Source of the DNA: Streptomyces sp. NBC_00237
GTDB taxonomy: Bacteria > Actinomycetota > Actinomycetes > Streptomycetales > Streptomycetaceae
Direction of reading: 5' to 3'
DNA: 64,000 bases
Assembly (NCBI RefSeq): GCF_026342435.1
Contig: NZ_JAPEMT010000003.1
Location: 434,001 to 498,000, forward strand
Below the pieces are notes generated by a model. It saw only the letters and a program-made list of their open reading frames with translations, did no database searches and had not been told where the DNA came from. Positions within the stretch are counted from its first letter, which is position 1. Each line of letters starts with the position of its first letter. Positions 41,738-50,321 of this stretch are shown here, piece by piece. A program made the translations under genes and the position numbers.

Positions 41738-42583
41738 CTACGGCCGAGGGGTCCGGGTTCCCGGTGACCCCCCTCCCGTTCCGTCCTCGCCCAGGCCCGC
41801 CGCTGCCGGGTCGAGGAGGCGGGCGAGGAAGGAGCGGGTTCGGGCGTGGCTCGGGGAGCCGATCACCTGGTCCGGCGTGCCTTCCTCGACGATGACTCCG
41901 CCGTCCATGAAGACGACCCGGTCCGCGACCTCCCTGGCGAAGCTCATCTCGTGCGTGACCACGAGCATGGTCATCCCCTCGTCGGCCAGCGAGCGCATCA
42001 CCGCCAGTACGTCGCCGACCAGCTCGGGGTCGAGCGCCGAGGTCGGCTCGTCGAAGAGCATCAGCCGGGGGTCCATCGCCAGCGCGCGGGCGATGGCGAC
42101 GCGCTGCTGCTGGCCGCCGGAGAGCTTCGCCGGGTAGACGGCCTCCTTGTCGGTGAGGCCGACCCGGGCCAGGCGTTCCCGGCCGATCCGGTTGGCCTCC
42201 GCCTTGTCCCTTCCCAGCACCCGGCGTTGAGGGAGCGTCAGGTTCTCCAGGGCCGTCAGGTGCGGGAAGAGGTTGAAGGACTGGAAGACCATGCCGATGC
42301 CACGGCGCACCCGGTCGATGTCGACGTCCGGGTCGGTGACTTCGTCGCCCGCCACCCGGACCGTGCCGGAGGTCGGCTCCTCCAGCAGGTTCACGCAGCG
42401 CAGCAGCGTGGACTTCCCGGAGCCCGAGGGGCCGATGACGCAGACCACCTCGCCGTACGCGACGGTGAAGTCGATGCCCGAGAGCACTTCCAGCGGGCCG
42501 AACGACTTGTGCAGGTCGCGCACTTCGATCGCGGGCGCGTCCGGCACCCTTCGTGCGGCCGGAGAGTTCTCCACCTCGCTCAC
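41738..42583 (-). CDS. Polar amino acid ABC transporter ATP-binding protein
   Basis: A 281-residue GlnQ/GluA-type ATPase. Walker A GPSGSGKSTLLRCVN is at about residue 49, the Q loop is VFQSFNLFPHLT, the signature is LSGGQQQRVAIARALA, Walker B is LMLFDEPTSALDPE, and the switch His is in VVTHEMSFA. It energises uptake by the permease and lipoprotein encoded just upstream, with which it overlaps by 4 bases. The C-terminal GGGSPGTRTPRP tail is non-conserved. Confidence 0.95.
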   Translation of the reverse strand: MSEVENSPAARRVPDAPAIEVRDLHKSFGPLEVLSGIDFTVAYGEVVCVIGPSGSGKSTLLRCVNLLEEPTSGTVRVAGDEVTDPDVDIDRVRRGIGMVFQSFNLFPHLTALENLTLPQRRVLGRDKAEANRIGRERLARVGLTDKEAVYPAKLSGGQQQRVAIARALAMDPRLMLFDEPTSALDPELVGDVLAVMRSLADEGMTMLVVTHEMSFAREVADRVVFMDGGVIVEEGTPDQVIGSPSHARTRSFLARLLDPAAAGLGEDGTGGGSPGTRTPRP

Positions 42584-43392
42584 CTCGCCCTTGACGTACG
42601 TGCTTCGAGCCGCCGGACGAGATGGCCCAGCGGCAGGGTGATCACCAGGTAGCAGAGTCCGGCGATCAGGATCGGGGTCAGACTGCGGTTCTGGTTCAGC
42701 GCGTCCCTGCCGAACTTCGCCAGTTCGTACTGGGACAGCGAAAGCCCCAGCAGATAGACCAGCGACGAGTCCTTGGTCAGCAGGATCAACTCGTTGGTGA
42801 GCGGCGGCAGTACGATGCGCAGCGCCTGCGGGATGACGATGGAGACCATCGCCCTGCCCTGCGACATCCCGAGCGAACGGGCCGCCTCGGTCTGCCCCTT
42901 GGGCACCGCCAGGATGCCCGCCCTGATCGTCTCCGCCATGTACGCGGCGCCGACCAGGCCGAGCGCCAGCATGACCGTCACGTACTGGTTGAGCGAGAGC
43001 TGGAAGGCCAGCGGGACGCCGAAGCCCAGCGCGATGAAGACCAGGAGCGCGGGCACCCCTCGGAAGAACTCGATGTACGCGACGGCCAGCCAGCGGTACG
43101 GCGGCACCTTCGAGAGCCGCATCAGCGCGAGCAGCAGCCCGAGCGCCAGGCCGAAGCCGAAGCCGAGCAGGGTGTAGAGGACGGTGTTGACCAGCGCGGT
43201 GGTGATGATGTCGGGGAACTGGGCCTTGGCGACCTCGACGTCGAAGAAGGCGCGCCGGATCTCGCCCCAGTCGGCGGCCAGCGCGACCACGAGTGCCACG
43301 ACGAGCAGCACGGCGTACTGAAATCCCCGTACCGCCCGGGTCCGTTGTCGTCGGGACAGCCGTGACAGTCGGGACTGTTGGGACACAGTCAT
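42580..43392 (-). CDS. Amino acid ABC transporter permease
   Basis: A 270-residue HisM/GlnP-type inner membrane protein. It has about five membrane segments (YAVLLVVALVVALAADW; TALVNTVLYTLLGFGFGLAL) and the EAA loop EAARSLGMSQGRAMVSIVIP. It begins 13 bases after the stop of the binding-protein gene. It is the only permease in the operon, so it probably acts as a homodimer. Confidence 0.94.
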   Translation of the reverse strand: MTVSQQSRLSRLSRRQRTRAVRGFQYAVLLVVALVVALAADWGEIRRAFFDVEVAKAQFPDIITTALVNTVLYTLLGFGFGLALGLLLALMRLSKVPPYRWLAVAYIEFFRGVPALLVFIALGFGVPLAFQLSLNQYVTVMLALGLVGAAYMAETIRAGILAVPKGQTEAARSLGMSQGRAMVSIVIPQALRIVLPPLTNELILLTKDSSLVYLLGLSLSQYELAKFGRDALNQNRSLTPILIAGLCYLVITLPLGHLVRRLEARTSRAR

Positions 43393-43405
43393 CAGCTGGG
43401 GTTCC

Positions 43406-44224
43406 TCACTTCTTGGGAGCGGCGGGGAACCACTTCTTGTAGAGGGCGTCGTAACGGCCGTCGGCCCGCGCGGCCTTGACGACCTCGTCGATCTTCTTGC
43501 GCAGGGCCGTGTTGCCGGTCCGGACGGCTATCCCGTACTTCTCGCCCGTGTCGAACTCGGCGGTGACCGCCGTGTCGGCGTTCTTGCGGACGTATTCGAA
43601 GAGGACGCCGTTGTCGTTGATCGCGGCGTCCACCTGCCCCGTCTTCACGGCGGTGAGCAGCAGCGCCACGTCCTCGAACTGCACCGTCTCGACGCCCGCG
43701 CCGTTCTTCTTCGCGTACGTCTCGCCCGTCGTGCCCTGCTGGACGCCCAGCTTCTTTCCCTTCAGGCTCGCGAGGGAGATGTAGGGGGAGCCCTTCTTGG
43801 CGATCAGGGCCTGGGTGGCGTCGAAGTACGGCCCGGAGAAGTCGAGGTTCTGCTCGCGCACCGGCGTGATGGTCATCCCGGCTGCCGCCAGGTCGCACTT
43901 GCCCGCGTTCAGGTCCTCGCCGGTCTGGATGCCCTCGAAGGGGGTGTCGACGATCTCCTGGGTGACCTTGAGGTCCTTGGCGACCAGATCGACGATGTCG
44001 ACGTCGAAGCCGACCACTTCGTTGCCCTTGCGGAACTGGAAGGGTTCGTACGGCAGATGAGTGCAGGTGGTGAGCTTGCCCTCGGTCACGAGGGAGATCT
44101 GCGAACCGCCGCCGGAACCGGCGGTCTTGGTGCTCGTACAGCCGGTGGTCACCAGGACGAGGGCGGTGAGGGCGGTGACGGTCGTGACGGTTTTGACGAG
44201 GGGCAGCACGGTGCGAGCGGACAA
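43406..44224 (-). CDS. Amino acid ABC transporter substrate-binding lipoprotein
   Basis: A 272-residue lipoprotein with a signal ending in the lipobox VTTGC (Cys about residue 29), followed by a periplasmic-binding-protein 3 domain. Recognisable parts are LTTCTHLPYEPFQFRKGNEV, VGFDVDIVDLVAKDLKV, CDLAAAGMTITPVREQNLDF and VDAAINDNGVLFEYV. It should bind a polar amino acid or small amine. TTG 44224 is chosen because GGAGG lies 4 bases upstream and the signal peptide starts there. Confidence 0.92.
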   Translation of the reverse strand: MSARTVLPLVKTVTTVTALTALVLVTTGCTSTKTAGSGGGSQISLVTEGKLTTCTHLPYEPFQFRKGNEVVGFDVDIVDLVAKDLKVTQEIVDTPFEGIQTGEDLNAGKCDLAAAGMTITPVREQNLDFSGPYFDATQALIAKKGSPYISLASLKGKKLGVQQGTTGETYAKKNGAGVETVQFEDVALLLTAVKTGQVDAAINDNGVLFEYVRKNADTAVTAEFDTGEKYGIAVRTGNTALRKKIDEVVKAARADGRYDALYKKWFPAAPKK

Positions 44225-44376
44225 GACGCCTCCAGACGAGGGGTTCGGCCCATGCCCCAGGGGGCGAGCCGAACGGAATCGTGGTGCGGTCGTGGTGCGC
44301 GTGCGTTGCGTGTGGTGCGGGTGCGTTGCGCCGATCTTGCCACCGCGGGTGCCGGATGTCTCCCGTGCGGCCGGTA

Positions 44377-44409
44377 CCCGCTCCCGCCGGTCGTGCCGAC
44401 GGGAGCGGG
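44377..44409 (-). terminator. Hairpin terminator of the conservon operon
   Basis: A 14-bp stem with one mismatch (44377-44390 with 44396-44409) and a TCGTG loop, 24 bases after the CYP154-like stop. Confidence 0.7.
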
Positions 44410-44432
44410 AGGGGCCGGTCGGCCGTCGCGGG

Positions 44433-45659
44433 TCAGTCCTTGGTGAGCAGGACCGGGAGCGCGCGCAGGCCCCCGACGATGAAGCCGCCCGCCGGTTCCA
44501 GGGACTCCGGGAGGACCGCGAGCCGGAGGTCGGGGAACCTGGCGAAGAGCGCCGGGAGTGCGATCTGGGCCTCCATACGGGCCAGCGGGGCGCCGACGCA
44601 GCGGTGGATGCCGTGGCCGAAGGCCAGGTGCTCGGGGCTCGGACGCCGTACGTCGAACACGTCCGCCGTGTCCCCGTGCTGGCGCGGATCGCGTCCGGCG
44701 GCCGCGAACGAGGCGAGGATCGCCTGGCCCTTGCGGATGGTGGGCCCGTCGGGGATCTCGATGTCCTCGACCGCGTACCGCAGCGGCAGGTTGGCCACGC
44801 TGGGCGCCCAGCGCAGGGTCTCCTCGATGACGTCGTTCCAGGACACCTCACCGGCCAGCACCAGGGCCAGGTCCTCGGGGTGGGTGAGCAGGGCGTGCAC
44901 CGCGTTGCCTATGAGGTTGACGGTGGTCTCGTGGCCCGCGACCAGGACCAGCAGGAGCGTGTCGATCAGCTCCTGCTCGCTCATCCGCTGTCCGTCCTCG
45001 TCCCGCGCGGTGACCAGGACGCTGGTCAGGTCCTCGGCGGGCTCCCGGCGCTTGAGCTCGGCGAGGTCGCGCAGCAGCCCCTGGATTTCGGCGTAGGCCC
45101 CGCCGGCTTCTTCCGGGTCGACGGAGGTCATGATGATCTCCGACATCCGGGCCAGCTCGGTGCGGGTGCCGCCGCCCTCGGGGATGCCGAACAGGTCGCA
45201 GATGACCTGCATCGGCAGCGGGTGGGAGAAGGCCGCGCGCAGATCGACCGGGGTTCCGGCGGGGGTGGCCGCCAGCCGGTCGACGAGGTCGGCGGCGATG
45301 CGCTCGACGGAGGGCAGCATCGCGTCGGTGCGCCGTGCCGTGAAGGCCGGGGCGATCAGTTTGCGCAGCCGCCGGTGGTCGCTTCCGTACGCCGTGAACA
45401 TGTTGTTCACGCCGACCCAGGTCGCCAGCCAGGTGTCCTGGTACTCGCCGCGCTGCCAGGCGGGCCAGTGCTGCCGGGCGTCCTTGGAGACCCTCGGGTC
45501 AGTCAAGAGTTCCTTGAGCAGGCCGTGCCGGGTGACGGCCCAGGCTTCGGGGCCGTCCGGCAGTCGGACGAGGGTCGCGTCGCCTAGGTCGCGGAGGCGG
45601 GCCGCTTCGGCGTGGACGTCGGATCCGGACGGGTCGATGGCGATGGGCTGCTGTCCCAC
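44433..45659 (-). CDS. Cytochrome P450, CYP154-like, in a conservon
   Basis: A 408-residue soluble P450. The I-helix is LVLVAGHETTVNLIGNAVHA, the K-helix ExxR is EETLRWAPSV, and the haem loop is LAFGHGIHRCVGAPLARME with the thiolate Cys. All catalytic motifs are intact, so it should be an active monooxygenase with an unknown substrate. GTG 45659 has AGGAG 8 bases upstream and lies 76 bp inside the end of the preceding P450 gene. CYP157/CYP154 pairs at the end of conservons are known from S. coelicolor. A ferredoxin partner is not encoded here. Confidence 0.93.
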   Translation of the reverse strand: MGQQPIAIDPSGSDVHAEAARLRDLGDATLVRLPDGPEAWAVTRHGLLKELLTDPRVSKDARQHWPAWQRGEYQDTWLATWVGVNNMFTAYGSDHRRLRKLIAPAFTARRTDAMLPSVERIAADLVDRLAATPAGTPVDLRAAFSHPLPMQVICDLFGIPEGGGTRTELARMSEIIMTSVDPEEAGGAYAEIQGLLRDLAELKRREPAEDLTSVLVTARDEDGQRMSEQELIDTLLLVLVAGHETTVNLIGNAVHALLTHPEDLALVLAGEVSWNDVIEETLRWAPSVANLPLRYAVEDIEIPDGPTIRKGQAILASFAAAGRDPRQHGDTADVFDVRRPSPEHLAFGHGIHRCVGAPLARMEAQIALPALFARFPDLRLAVLPESLEPAGGFIVGGLRALPVLLTKD

Positions 45660-47011
45660 GGTGTGGCTCCTGTCTGGTGGGGGGTGATGGGGGTGAAGCG
45701 GGCCGGAAGGGCCGAGAGAGCCCGTTGGAAACCGCCGGGCCGCCACTCCAACTGCTGAGCCGGTAGAGCGAGTTCGATGTCGGAGAGCCAGGCGGTGAGC
45801 CGCTCGATGGCGGTGGTGGCGATCACCAGCGCGTGCCGCTGCACCGGGCAGGCGTGGGGGCCCGCCGACCAGGAGAGGTGGGCTCCGCGGCCCGAGTTGC
45901 CCTGTTCGAGGAGGACGGCTCCCGACTGCGTGTTCGCCGCCGCGTAGGACACCAGGACGAGCTGCCCCGACCTGACCCAGGTGCCGTGGAAGAACACGTC
46001 GCGGCGCGGGTAGTGCGCGGCGTAGTTGGCCACCGGCGGGTCGTTCCACAGCACCTCCTCGATGGCGTCGCGCGCGGTGAGCGCGCCGCCCGTGAGAGTG
46101 CTGTAGTAGCGGTCGTCGGAGAGCATCCGGGACAGCGCGTTGCCGATGAGGTTGGCGAGCGGTTCGTTGCCCGCCGCCATGGTCAGCACGATCTGCTGCA
46201 TGACCTCCTCGTCGGACAGGGCGTGCGGGTGGTCCATGAACCACGAGGTCACGTCCGGACCGCGCCGCGCCTTCTTGGTGGCGACCATCTCGGTGATGTA
46301 CGCCTCGAACGCGGCGTTCGCGCTGGTGGCCTCCTCGGGGGAGGCCCCGTCCATCAACCCGCCGACGGCGGCGATCAGTTGCCTGCCGTACGAGTCGGGC
46401 ATGCCGAAGAGGTTGTTGAACATCAGCATCGGCAGCAACTGGGCGTACTGTGCGACCAGGTCGACCATGCCCTTCGCGCCGAAGCCCTGGATGAGGGTGT
46501 CCGCCGCGTGCCGCACCCGGGCGCGCAGTTCGTGCGGTTCGACGAGCCGGAAGCTGTCGGTGATCACCTGGCGGTAACGGCGGTGCACGTCACCGTCGTT
46601 GAAGAGGGCGTTGGGCCGCCAGCCCAGCATCGGGAGGACCGCCGAGTCGGGCGGCACCGTCTCCATCCAGGCGCGCGAGTCCTTGGACCAGGTGGCGGAG
46701 TCGTTGAGCAGTTCCAGCGCGGCACGGTAGTCGGTGACCAGCATCGCCGTCACACCGGGTGCGATCTCCACCGGTGCGAGGGCTCCGTACCGGCGCAGGT
46801 GTGCGTAGTAGCGGTGCGGGTCGGCGGCGAACTCCGGGTCGTAGAGCCGTACGAGCGTGTCGAGGTCGGCGCCGTCGAGCGGATGGCCGCCACGACCGGC
46901 GGGGCCCCGGTCCTGCCTCGGCTGCGGCAGGGCGTAGGGGTCGGCCGTGCCCTGGGCGTGCGCGGGGCAGCCCCGGGGCGGGGCCGCGCCCGGCGGGTGG
47001 GGGGAGGTCAA
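45584..47011 (-). CDS. Cytochrome P450, CYP157-like without ExxR, in a conservon
   Basis: A 475-residue P450-fold protein with a 50-residue Pro-rich N-terminal extension. The I-helix reads TMAAGNEPLANLIGN, so the usual acid/Thr pair is AGNEP. The K-helix reads IEEVLWNDPPVANY, Trp in place of the ExxR Arg. The haem loop is LSWSAGPHACPVQRH, with Cys kept. Absence of ExxR is the published hallmark of the CYP157 family of Streptomyces conservons. TTG 47011 has GGAG 5 bases upstream and overlaps the GTPase stop; its 3' end overlaps the CYP154-like gene by 76 bp. Catalytic activity is doubtful. Confidence 0.92.
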   Translation of the reverse strand: MTSPHPPGAAPPRGCPAHAQGTADPYALPQPRQDRGPAGRGGHPLDGADLDTLVRLYDPEFAADPHRYYAHLRRYGALAPVEIAPGVTAMLVTDYRAALELLNDSATWSKDSRAWMETVPPDSAVLPMLGWRPNALFNDGDVHRRYRQVITDSFRLVEPHELRARVRHAADTLIQGFGAKGMVDLVAQYAQLLPMLMFNNLFGMPDSYGRQLIAAVGGLMDGASPEEATSANAAFEAYITEMVATKKARRGPDVTSWFMDHPHALSDEEVMQQIVLTMAAGNEPLANLIGNALSRMLSDDRYYSTLTGGALTARDAIEEVLWNDPPVANYAAHYPRRDVFFHGTWVRSGQLVLVSYAAANTQSGAVLLEQGNSGRGAHLSWSAGPHACPVQRHALVIATTAIERLTAWLSDIELALPAQQLEWRPGGFQRALSALPARFTPITPHQTGATPWDSSPSPSTRPDPTSTPKRPASAT

Positions 47012-47640
47012 GGATTCTCCAGGGGCGTATGGGCGAGTACGTGGGTGACGAGGGCGATGAGCGCGTCGACGGAACTGTTCCGGTCGCGGGCGTCGCACAG
47101 CACGAGCGGCGTCTCGGGGTGCAGGTCGAGGGCCTCGCGGAGCTTCTCGGCGTCGTGGTGCGGGGAGTCGGGGAAGGTGTTGACGGCCACCGCGTACCGC
47201 AGTCCTGCCTCCTCGACGATGTCCATCACCTCGAAGGAGTCCGCGAGACGACGGGTGTCGGCGAGGACCAGGGCACCGAGGGCACCCCGTGCGATGTCCT
47301 GCCACAGCGGCCTGAACCGCTTCTGGCCGGGGGTGCCGAACAGGTAGAGCACCAGGTCGCCGGGGAGCGTGAGCCGCCCGAAGTCGATGGCGACGGTGGT
47401 GGTGGTCTTGTTGCGGACCCCGGCGAGGTCGTCGACGACGGCGCCGGACTGCGTCATGACCTCTTCGGTGTGCAGCGGCGGCGTCTCGGAGAGCGTCCGG
47501 ATGAGGGTGGTCTTGCCGACGCCGAACGGGCCCGCGACGAGCAGCTTGACCAGGGTCTGGTCGTCGTTCGCGAGGTAGATGCCGCCGGTGCTCGGGCTTG
47601 CGGCAGCGGAGTTGCTAGGACTTGAGAGAGCGGAGTCCAT
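47008..47640 (-). CDS. cvnD: Conservon GTPase (CvnD-like)
   Basis: A 210-residue small GTPase of the bacterial MglA/Cvn type. G1 VAGPFGVGKTT is at residues 35-45, G3 is YLFGTPGQKRF, and the G4 region is VAVNTFPDSP in place of NKxD. It is the switch of the conservon, thought to work in a G-protein-like complex at the membrane with CvnA-C. ATG 47640 with GGAGAGG 7 bases upstream is preferred over 47697. The start overlaps the end of the cvnC gene by 26 bp, and the stop overlaps the P450 start. Confidence 0.94.
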   Translation of the reverse strand: MDSALSSPSNSAAASPSTGGIYLANDDQTLVKLLVAGPFGVGKTTLIRTLSETPPLHTEEVMTQSGAVVDDLAGVRNKTTTTVAIDFGRLTLPGDLVLYLFGTPGQKRFRPLWQDIARGALGALVLADTRRLADSFEVMDIVEEAGLRYAVAVNTFPDSPHHDAEKLREALDLHPETPLVLCDARDRNSSVDALIALVTHVLAHTPLENP

Positions 47641-47974
47641 CGAGAACCCTCTCCAGGATCTGCCGGTCGAACTGTTCGGCTTCGGGTATGGGGACACGGG
47701 CGTACAGCCGCCCGGCGTCGACGAGATCGGCCACCAGCACCTTCGTCACGCTGACGGGCAGCCCCAGGTGGGCCGCCACCTCGGCCAGGGACAGCGCCCC
47801 GGGCCCGAGGAGTTCCAGGACCCGGTGCTCCTGAGGGCGTACCTCACTGGTGACGGGCATTCCCGAACCGCGCAGGAGCGAGAGCCTGTCCAACGTGTTG
47901 CGGCTGGGCGTGGCGCGACCACCGGTCGCCAGATAGGCAGGCACCAGACGCCTGTTGCTCTGGCGCGGGGTCAT
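47615..47974 (-). CDS. cvnC: Conservon DUF742 protein (CvnC-like)
   Basis: A 119-residue protein with a winged-helix-like DUF742 domain: RLVPAYLATGGRATPSRNTL, then LEVAAHLGL-type pattern LSLAEVAAHLGLPVSVTKVL and VADLVDAGRLYAR. It is a component of the conservon complex between the roadblock protein and the GTPase. ATG 47974 overlaps the cvnB stop (ATGA). Confidence 0.94.
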   Translation of the reverse strand: MTPRQSNRRLVPAYLATGGRATPSRNTLDRLSLLRGSGMPVTSEVRPQEHRVLELLGPGALSLAEVAAHLGLPVSVTKVLVADLVDAGRLYARVPIPEAEQFDRQILERVLDGLRSLKS

Positions 47975-48399
47975 GCGGGGCTGCCGAGATCCCGAGCCGG
48001 GCTGTTCATGACCTTGGCGCCGAGGGTGGTCACCTGGACCTGCATGTGATGGGCGACGACCCCCATGTTCACCTCGGGCGCCGCGAACACGGCGAGGCAG
48101 GTGTTGCGGCCTGCGGGGATCGCGAAGACCCAGCCCTCCTCGGACTCGATGACGGTCTGCCGCAGGGTCGCGTCCTCCTGCTCGGCGAAGGCCGCGGTCA
48201 CCGCCCGTCCGGCGCCCTGGAGCGCGGACATCATCGCGGCGACGCCCTCGGCCGCCTCGCGCCGAAGGCCGGGGGAGGCCCCCTCGACGAACCCGTCGCC
48301 GGAGATCACGGCGGCGTGGGTGACGTGCGGCAGCTCCAGGAGCGGGGCCAGCACCCAGGACTTGTCCTCGGTGACGCGGCGGCGTACGGGGCTGTTCAT
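47971..48399 (-). CDS. cvnB: Conservon roadblock/LC7 protein (CvnB-like)
   Basis: A 142-residue roadblock/LC7 fold protein (VLAPLLELPHVTHAAVISGD, then EGVAAMMSALQGAGRAVTAA). Such proteins act as GTPase-activating or scaffold subunits for the CvnD-type GTPase. The start overlaps the cvnA stop and the stop overlaps the cvnC start, each by 4 bases. Confidence 0.95.
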   Translation of the reverse strand: MNSPVRRRVTEDKSWVLAPLLELPHVTHAAVISGDGFVEGASPGLRREAAEGVAAMMSALQGAGRAVTAAFAEQEDATLRQTVIESEEGWVFAIPAGRNTCLAVFAAPEVNMGVVAHHMQVQVTTLGAKVMNSPARDLGSPA

Positions 48400-49934
48400 G
48401 AGAGTGCGTTCCCTTCGGGGTGACGAGGGGGCCGGGGGTCGCCGGGAGGCTGTTCCCCGGATTCCGTCCCGGCCCGTCCGGCGGCCCGGCCGGACTCGGT
48501 GCCCTGCTGGAGGGCGGCCCAGCGGGAGGCGTTGTCCTCCGGGGTGCGCGCGGGGGCGGGTTCGGCGCGCGGGAGGCTCTGTTCGGCCTCCGCAGCGGGC
48601 CTGCGGCGCTGCCTGCGGGGAAGTCCGCCTTCGGCTGCGGCATCGGCCGGAGCGCCGGGGGACCCACCGGCGGTGGCATCCGTGGCTTGCGTGGCACGCG
48701 TGCGGGAGCGGACGGGCGTATCAGCGCCCGCCTCGCGCCGTGCGGCAGGTGCCTGCGCCGCCGAAGAGGCGCTCGGGGCCGCCTGCGCGGCGCGCGACGG
48801 CAGCGGGGTGTGCGGGCGGTCCGGCGCACCGGAGTGGTGCGGCAGCGGCGCCATGACGGACATGGGCTGCACGTTCTCGTCGAGTACGGTCAGCAGAGGA
48901 TCGCCCGGGACGTACACGACGGCGCGCACCCCGCCGTACGGCGAAGGCTCGACGTGCACACCGAAGCCGTACTGGCGCACCAGTCGGCCCGCGGCGGCGA
49001 AGCCCGACCGGGGCGGGTCGCCGAGCTGGGTGAACAGCAGCTCGTCGTCACCGGACAACAGCTCCTCCGCGCGCCGGAGTTCGTCCGGGTGCATGCCGAC
49101 GCCGTAGTCGTCGATGATGACCGAAGCGCCTCGGTTGCCCTGCTGGAGGGTCACGGCGACGGGCAGCCCGTGGTGCGAGTGGTGCAGTGCGTTGGCCAGC
49201 AGCTCGGTCACGGTGATCGCGATCGGTTCGACGGCTCGGGCGACCACGGCGACCGGGTCGCGCAACTGGTTGCTGATCTGCACCCGTTCGTATCCGCGCA
49301 GTCGGGAGGAGGCCCCGACGACGAGTTCCGCGAGGTAGGAGTCCTCCCGGGTCAGTCCCGGCCAGGCCCCGCAGACCACGCCGGTGGCCTGGATGCGGCG
49401 CAGCGCCTGCTCGTTGAGGAAGTCGGCGGCCAGCAGGTCCTGGGCGACGCCCGGGTCGTCGTAGCGGTGCTGCATGTCCTGGAGCGAGGTCTGGAGCCGG
49501 TAGAGCAGCGCCTGGATGGTGGTGGTCGCGCCGCGCAGCGTGGACTGTGCCGCCGCGTCGACCCGCTCGCGTTCCTTGGTCACGGCGGTGGCGGTCTGCT
49601 CCAGTACGGCGCTGAGCGCGAGGTCGGTGCCGGTGCCCGCGAACCGGTTGTCGAGCAGGCCGCGCACGGGCACGTGGGGGTGGGCGAGCGCCTGCGACAG
49701 ATCGGGGAGCCGGGCGCCGGCGAGGTGCTGGATCTCCGCCTCGACGGCCCTTAGCCGGGCGGTCAGTTCGCTGTTGGACTGCTGTGAGGCGAGGTGCTGC
49801 GCCTCGGACGTGGCGAGGCGTTGTCGAAGGTCGGCGCTGTGCGTCCGGGCGCGGGCCACGGCTGCCGTCAGAACCACGGCGGCAGCCGTACCTGCGCTGA
49901 GGCACCACAACAGCGCCTCGGGTATGGAGGTCAT
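48396..49934 (-). CDS. cvnA: Conservon sensor kinase-like ATPase (CvnA-like)
   Basis: A 512-residue membrane protein. It has a single N-terminal membrane segment (ALLWCLSAGTAAAVVLTAAV) and a coiled-coil region (about 40-120). A GHKL ATPase domain (about 225-365) has VTELLANALHHSHHG (N box), IIDDYGVGMHPDEL (G1) and GFAAAGRLVRQYGFGVHV (G2). The C-terminal 140 residues are Pro/Ala-rich. It is the signal-receiving component of the conservon and lacks an obvious phospho-accepting His box. ATG 49934 with GAGGA is preferred over 49994. Confidence 0.93.
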   Translation of the reverse strand: MTSIPEALLWCLSAGTAAAVVLTAAVARARTHSADLRQRLATSEAQHLASQQSNSELTARLRAVEAEIQHLAGARLPDLSQALAHPHVPVRGLLDNRFAGTGTDLALSAVLEQTATAVTKERERVDAAAQSTLRGATTTIQALLYRLQTSLQDMQHRYDDPGVAQDLLAADFLNEQALRRIQATGVVCGAWPGLTREDSYLAELVVGASSRLRGYERVQISNQLRDPVAVVARAVEPIAITVTELLANALHHSHHGLPVAVTLQQGNRGASVIIDDYGVGMHPDELRRAEELLSGDDELLFTQLGDPPRSGFAAAGRLVRQYGFGVHVEPSPYGGVRAVVYVPGDPLLTVLDENVQPMSVMAPLPHHSGAPDRPHTPLPSRAAQAAPSASSAAQAPAARREAGADTPVRSRTRATQATDATAGGSPGAPADAAAEGGLPRRQRRRPAAEAEQSLPRAEPAPARTPEDNASRWAALQQGTESGRAAGRAGTESGEQPPGDPRPPRHPEGNALS

Positions 49935-50321
49935 CGAGATCCTCGGGTGGGGGGACGATTTCGATCGGCCGGTGCCGGGAGCGGAGCCGATCATCGTGCG
50001 ATGCTACCCGCGAGTTGACGGACCGTGAGGTCTTTCCTCGTGTGGGTGTTGAGAAGTGCGGAAGGTGCGTTTTCGTCGGCGATGCCCGGTCGATGACGGC
50101 ATGACACCCAGGTCAACACGCAAGGAAAGAGGGCACGTTGTGAGGTTCTCTGACGTCATGGATCAATCTGACGGGTAGTCAGGATCAGACCGGCCGGGTT
50201 TTCCGGCTCCCGGCCCGAGCCGTGCCCGACGGGCGAGCAACGCCCGCTCCCCCGAGGAGAGTTGCGCGGCCTGCGACTCCGCCCTCGGACACGGCATCGT
50301 GGCGTTGCCGCTACCGAGGGC
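49935..50321. other. Conservon promoter region, no gene
   Basis: 387 bp. The stretch 50030-50180 is A/T-richer and contains TTGACC on the minus strand (about 50112-50117) and an inverted repeat CTGAC-N5-GTCAG at 50168-50182, candidates for conservon promoter elements. No open frame is convincing. Confidence 0.4.
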
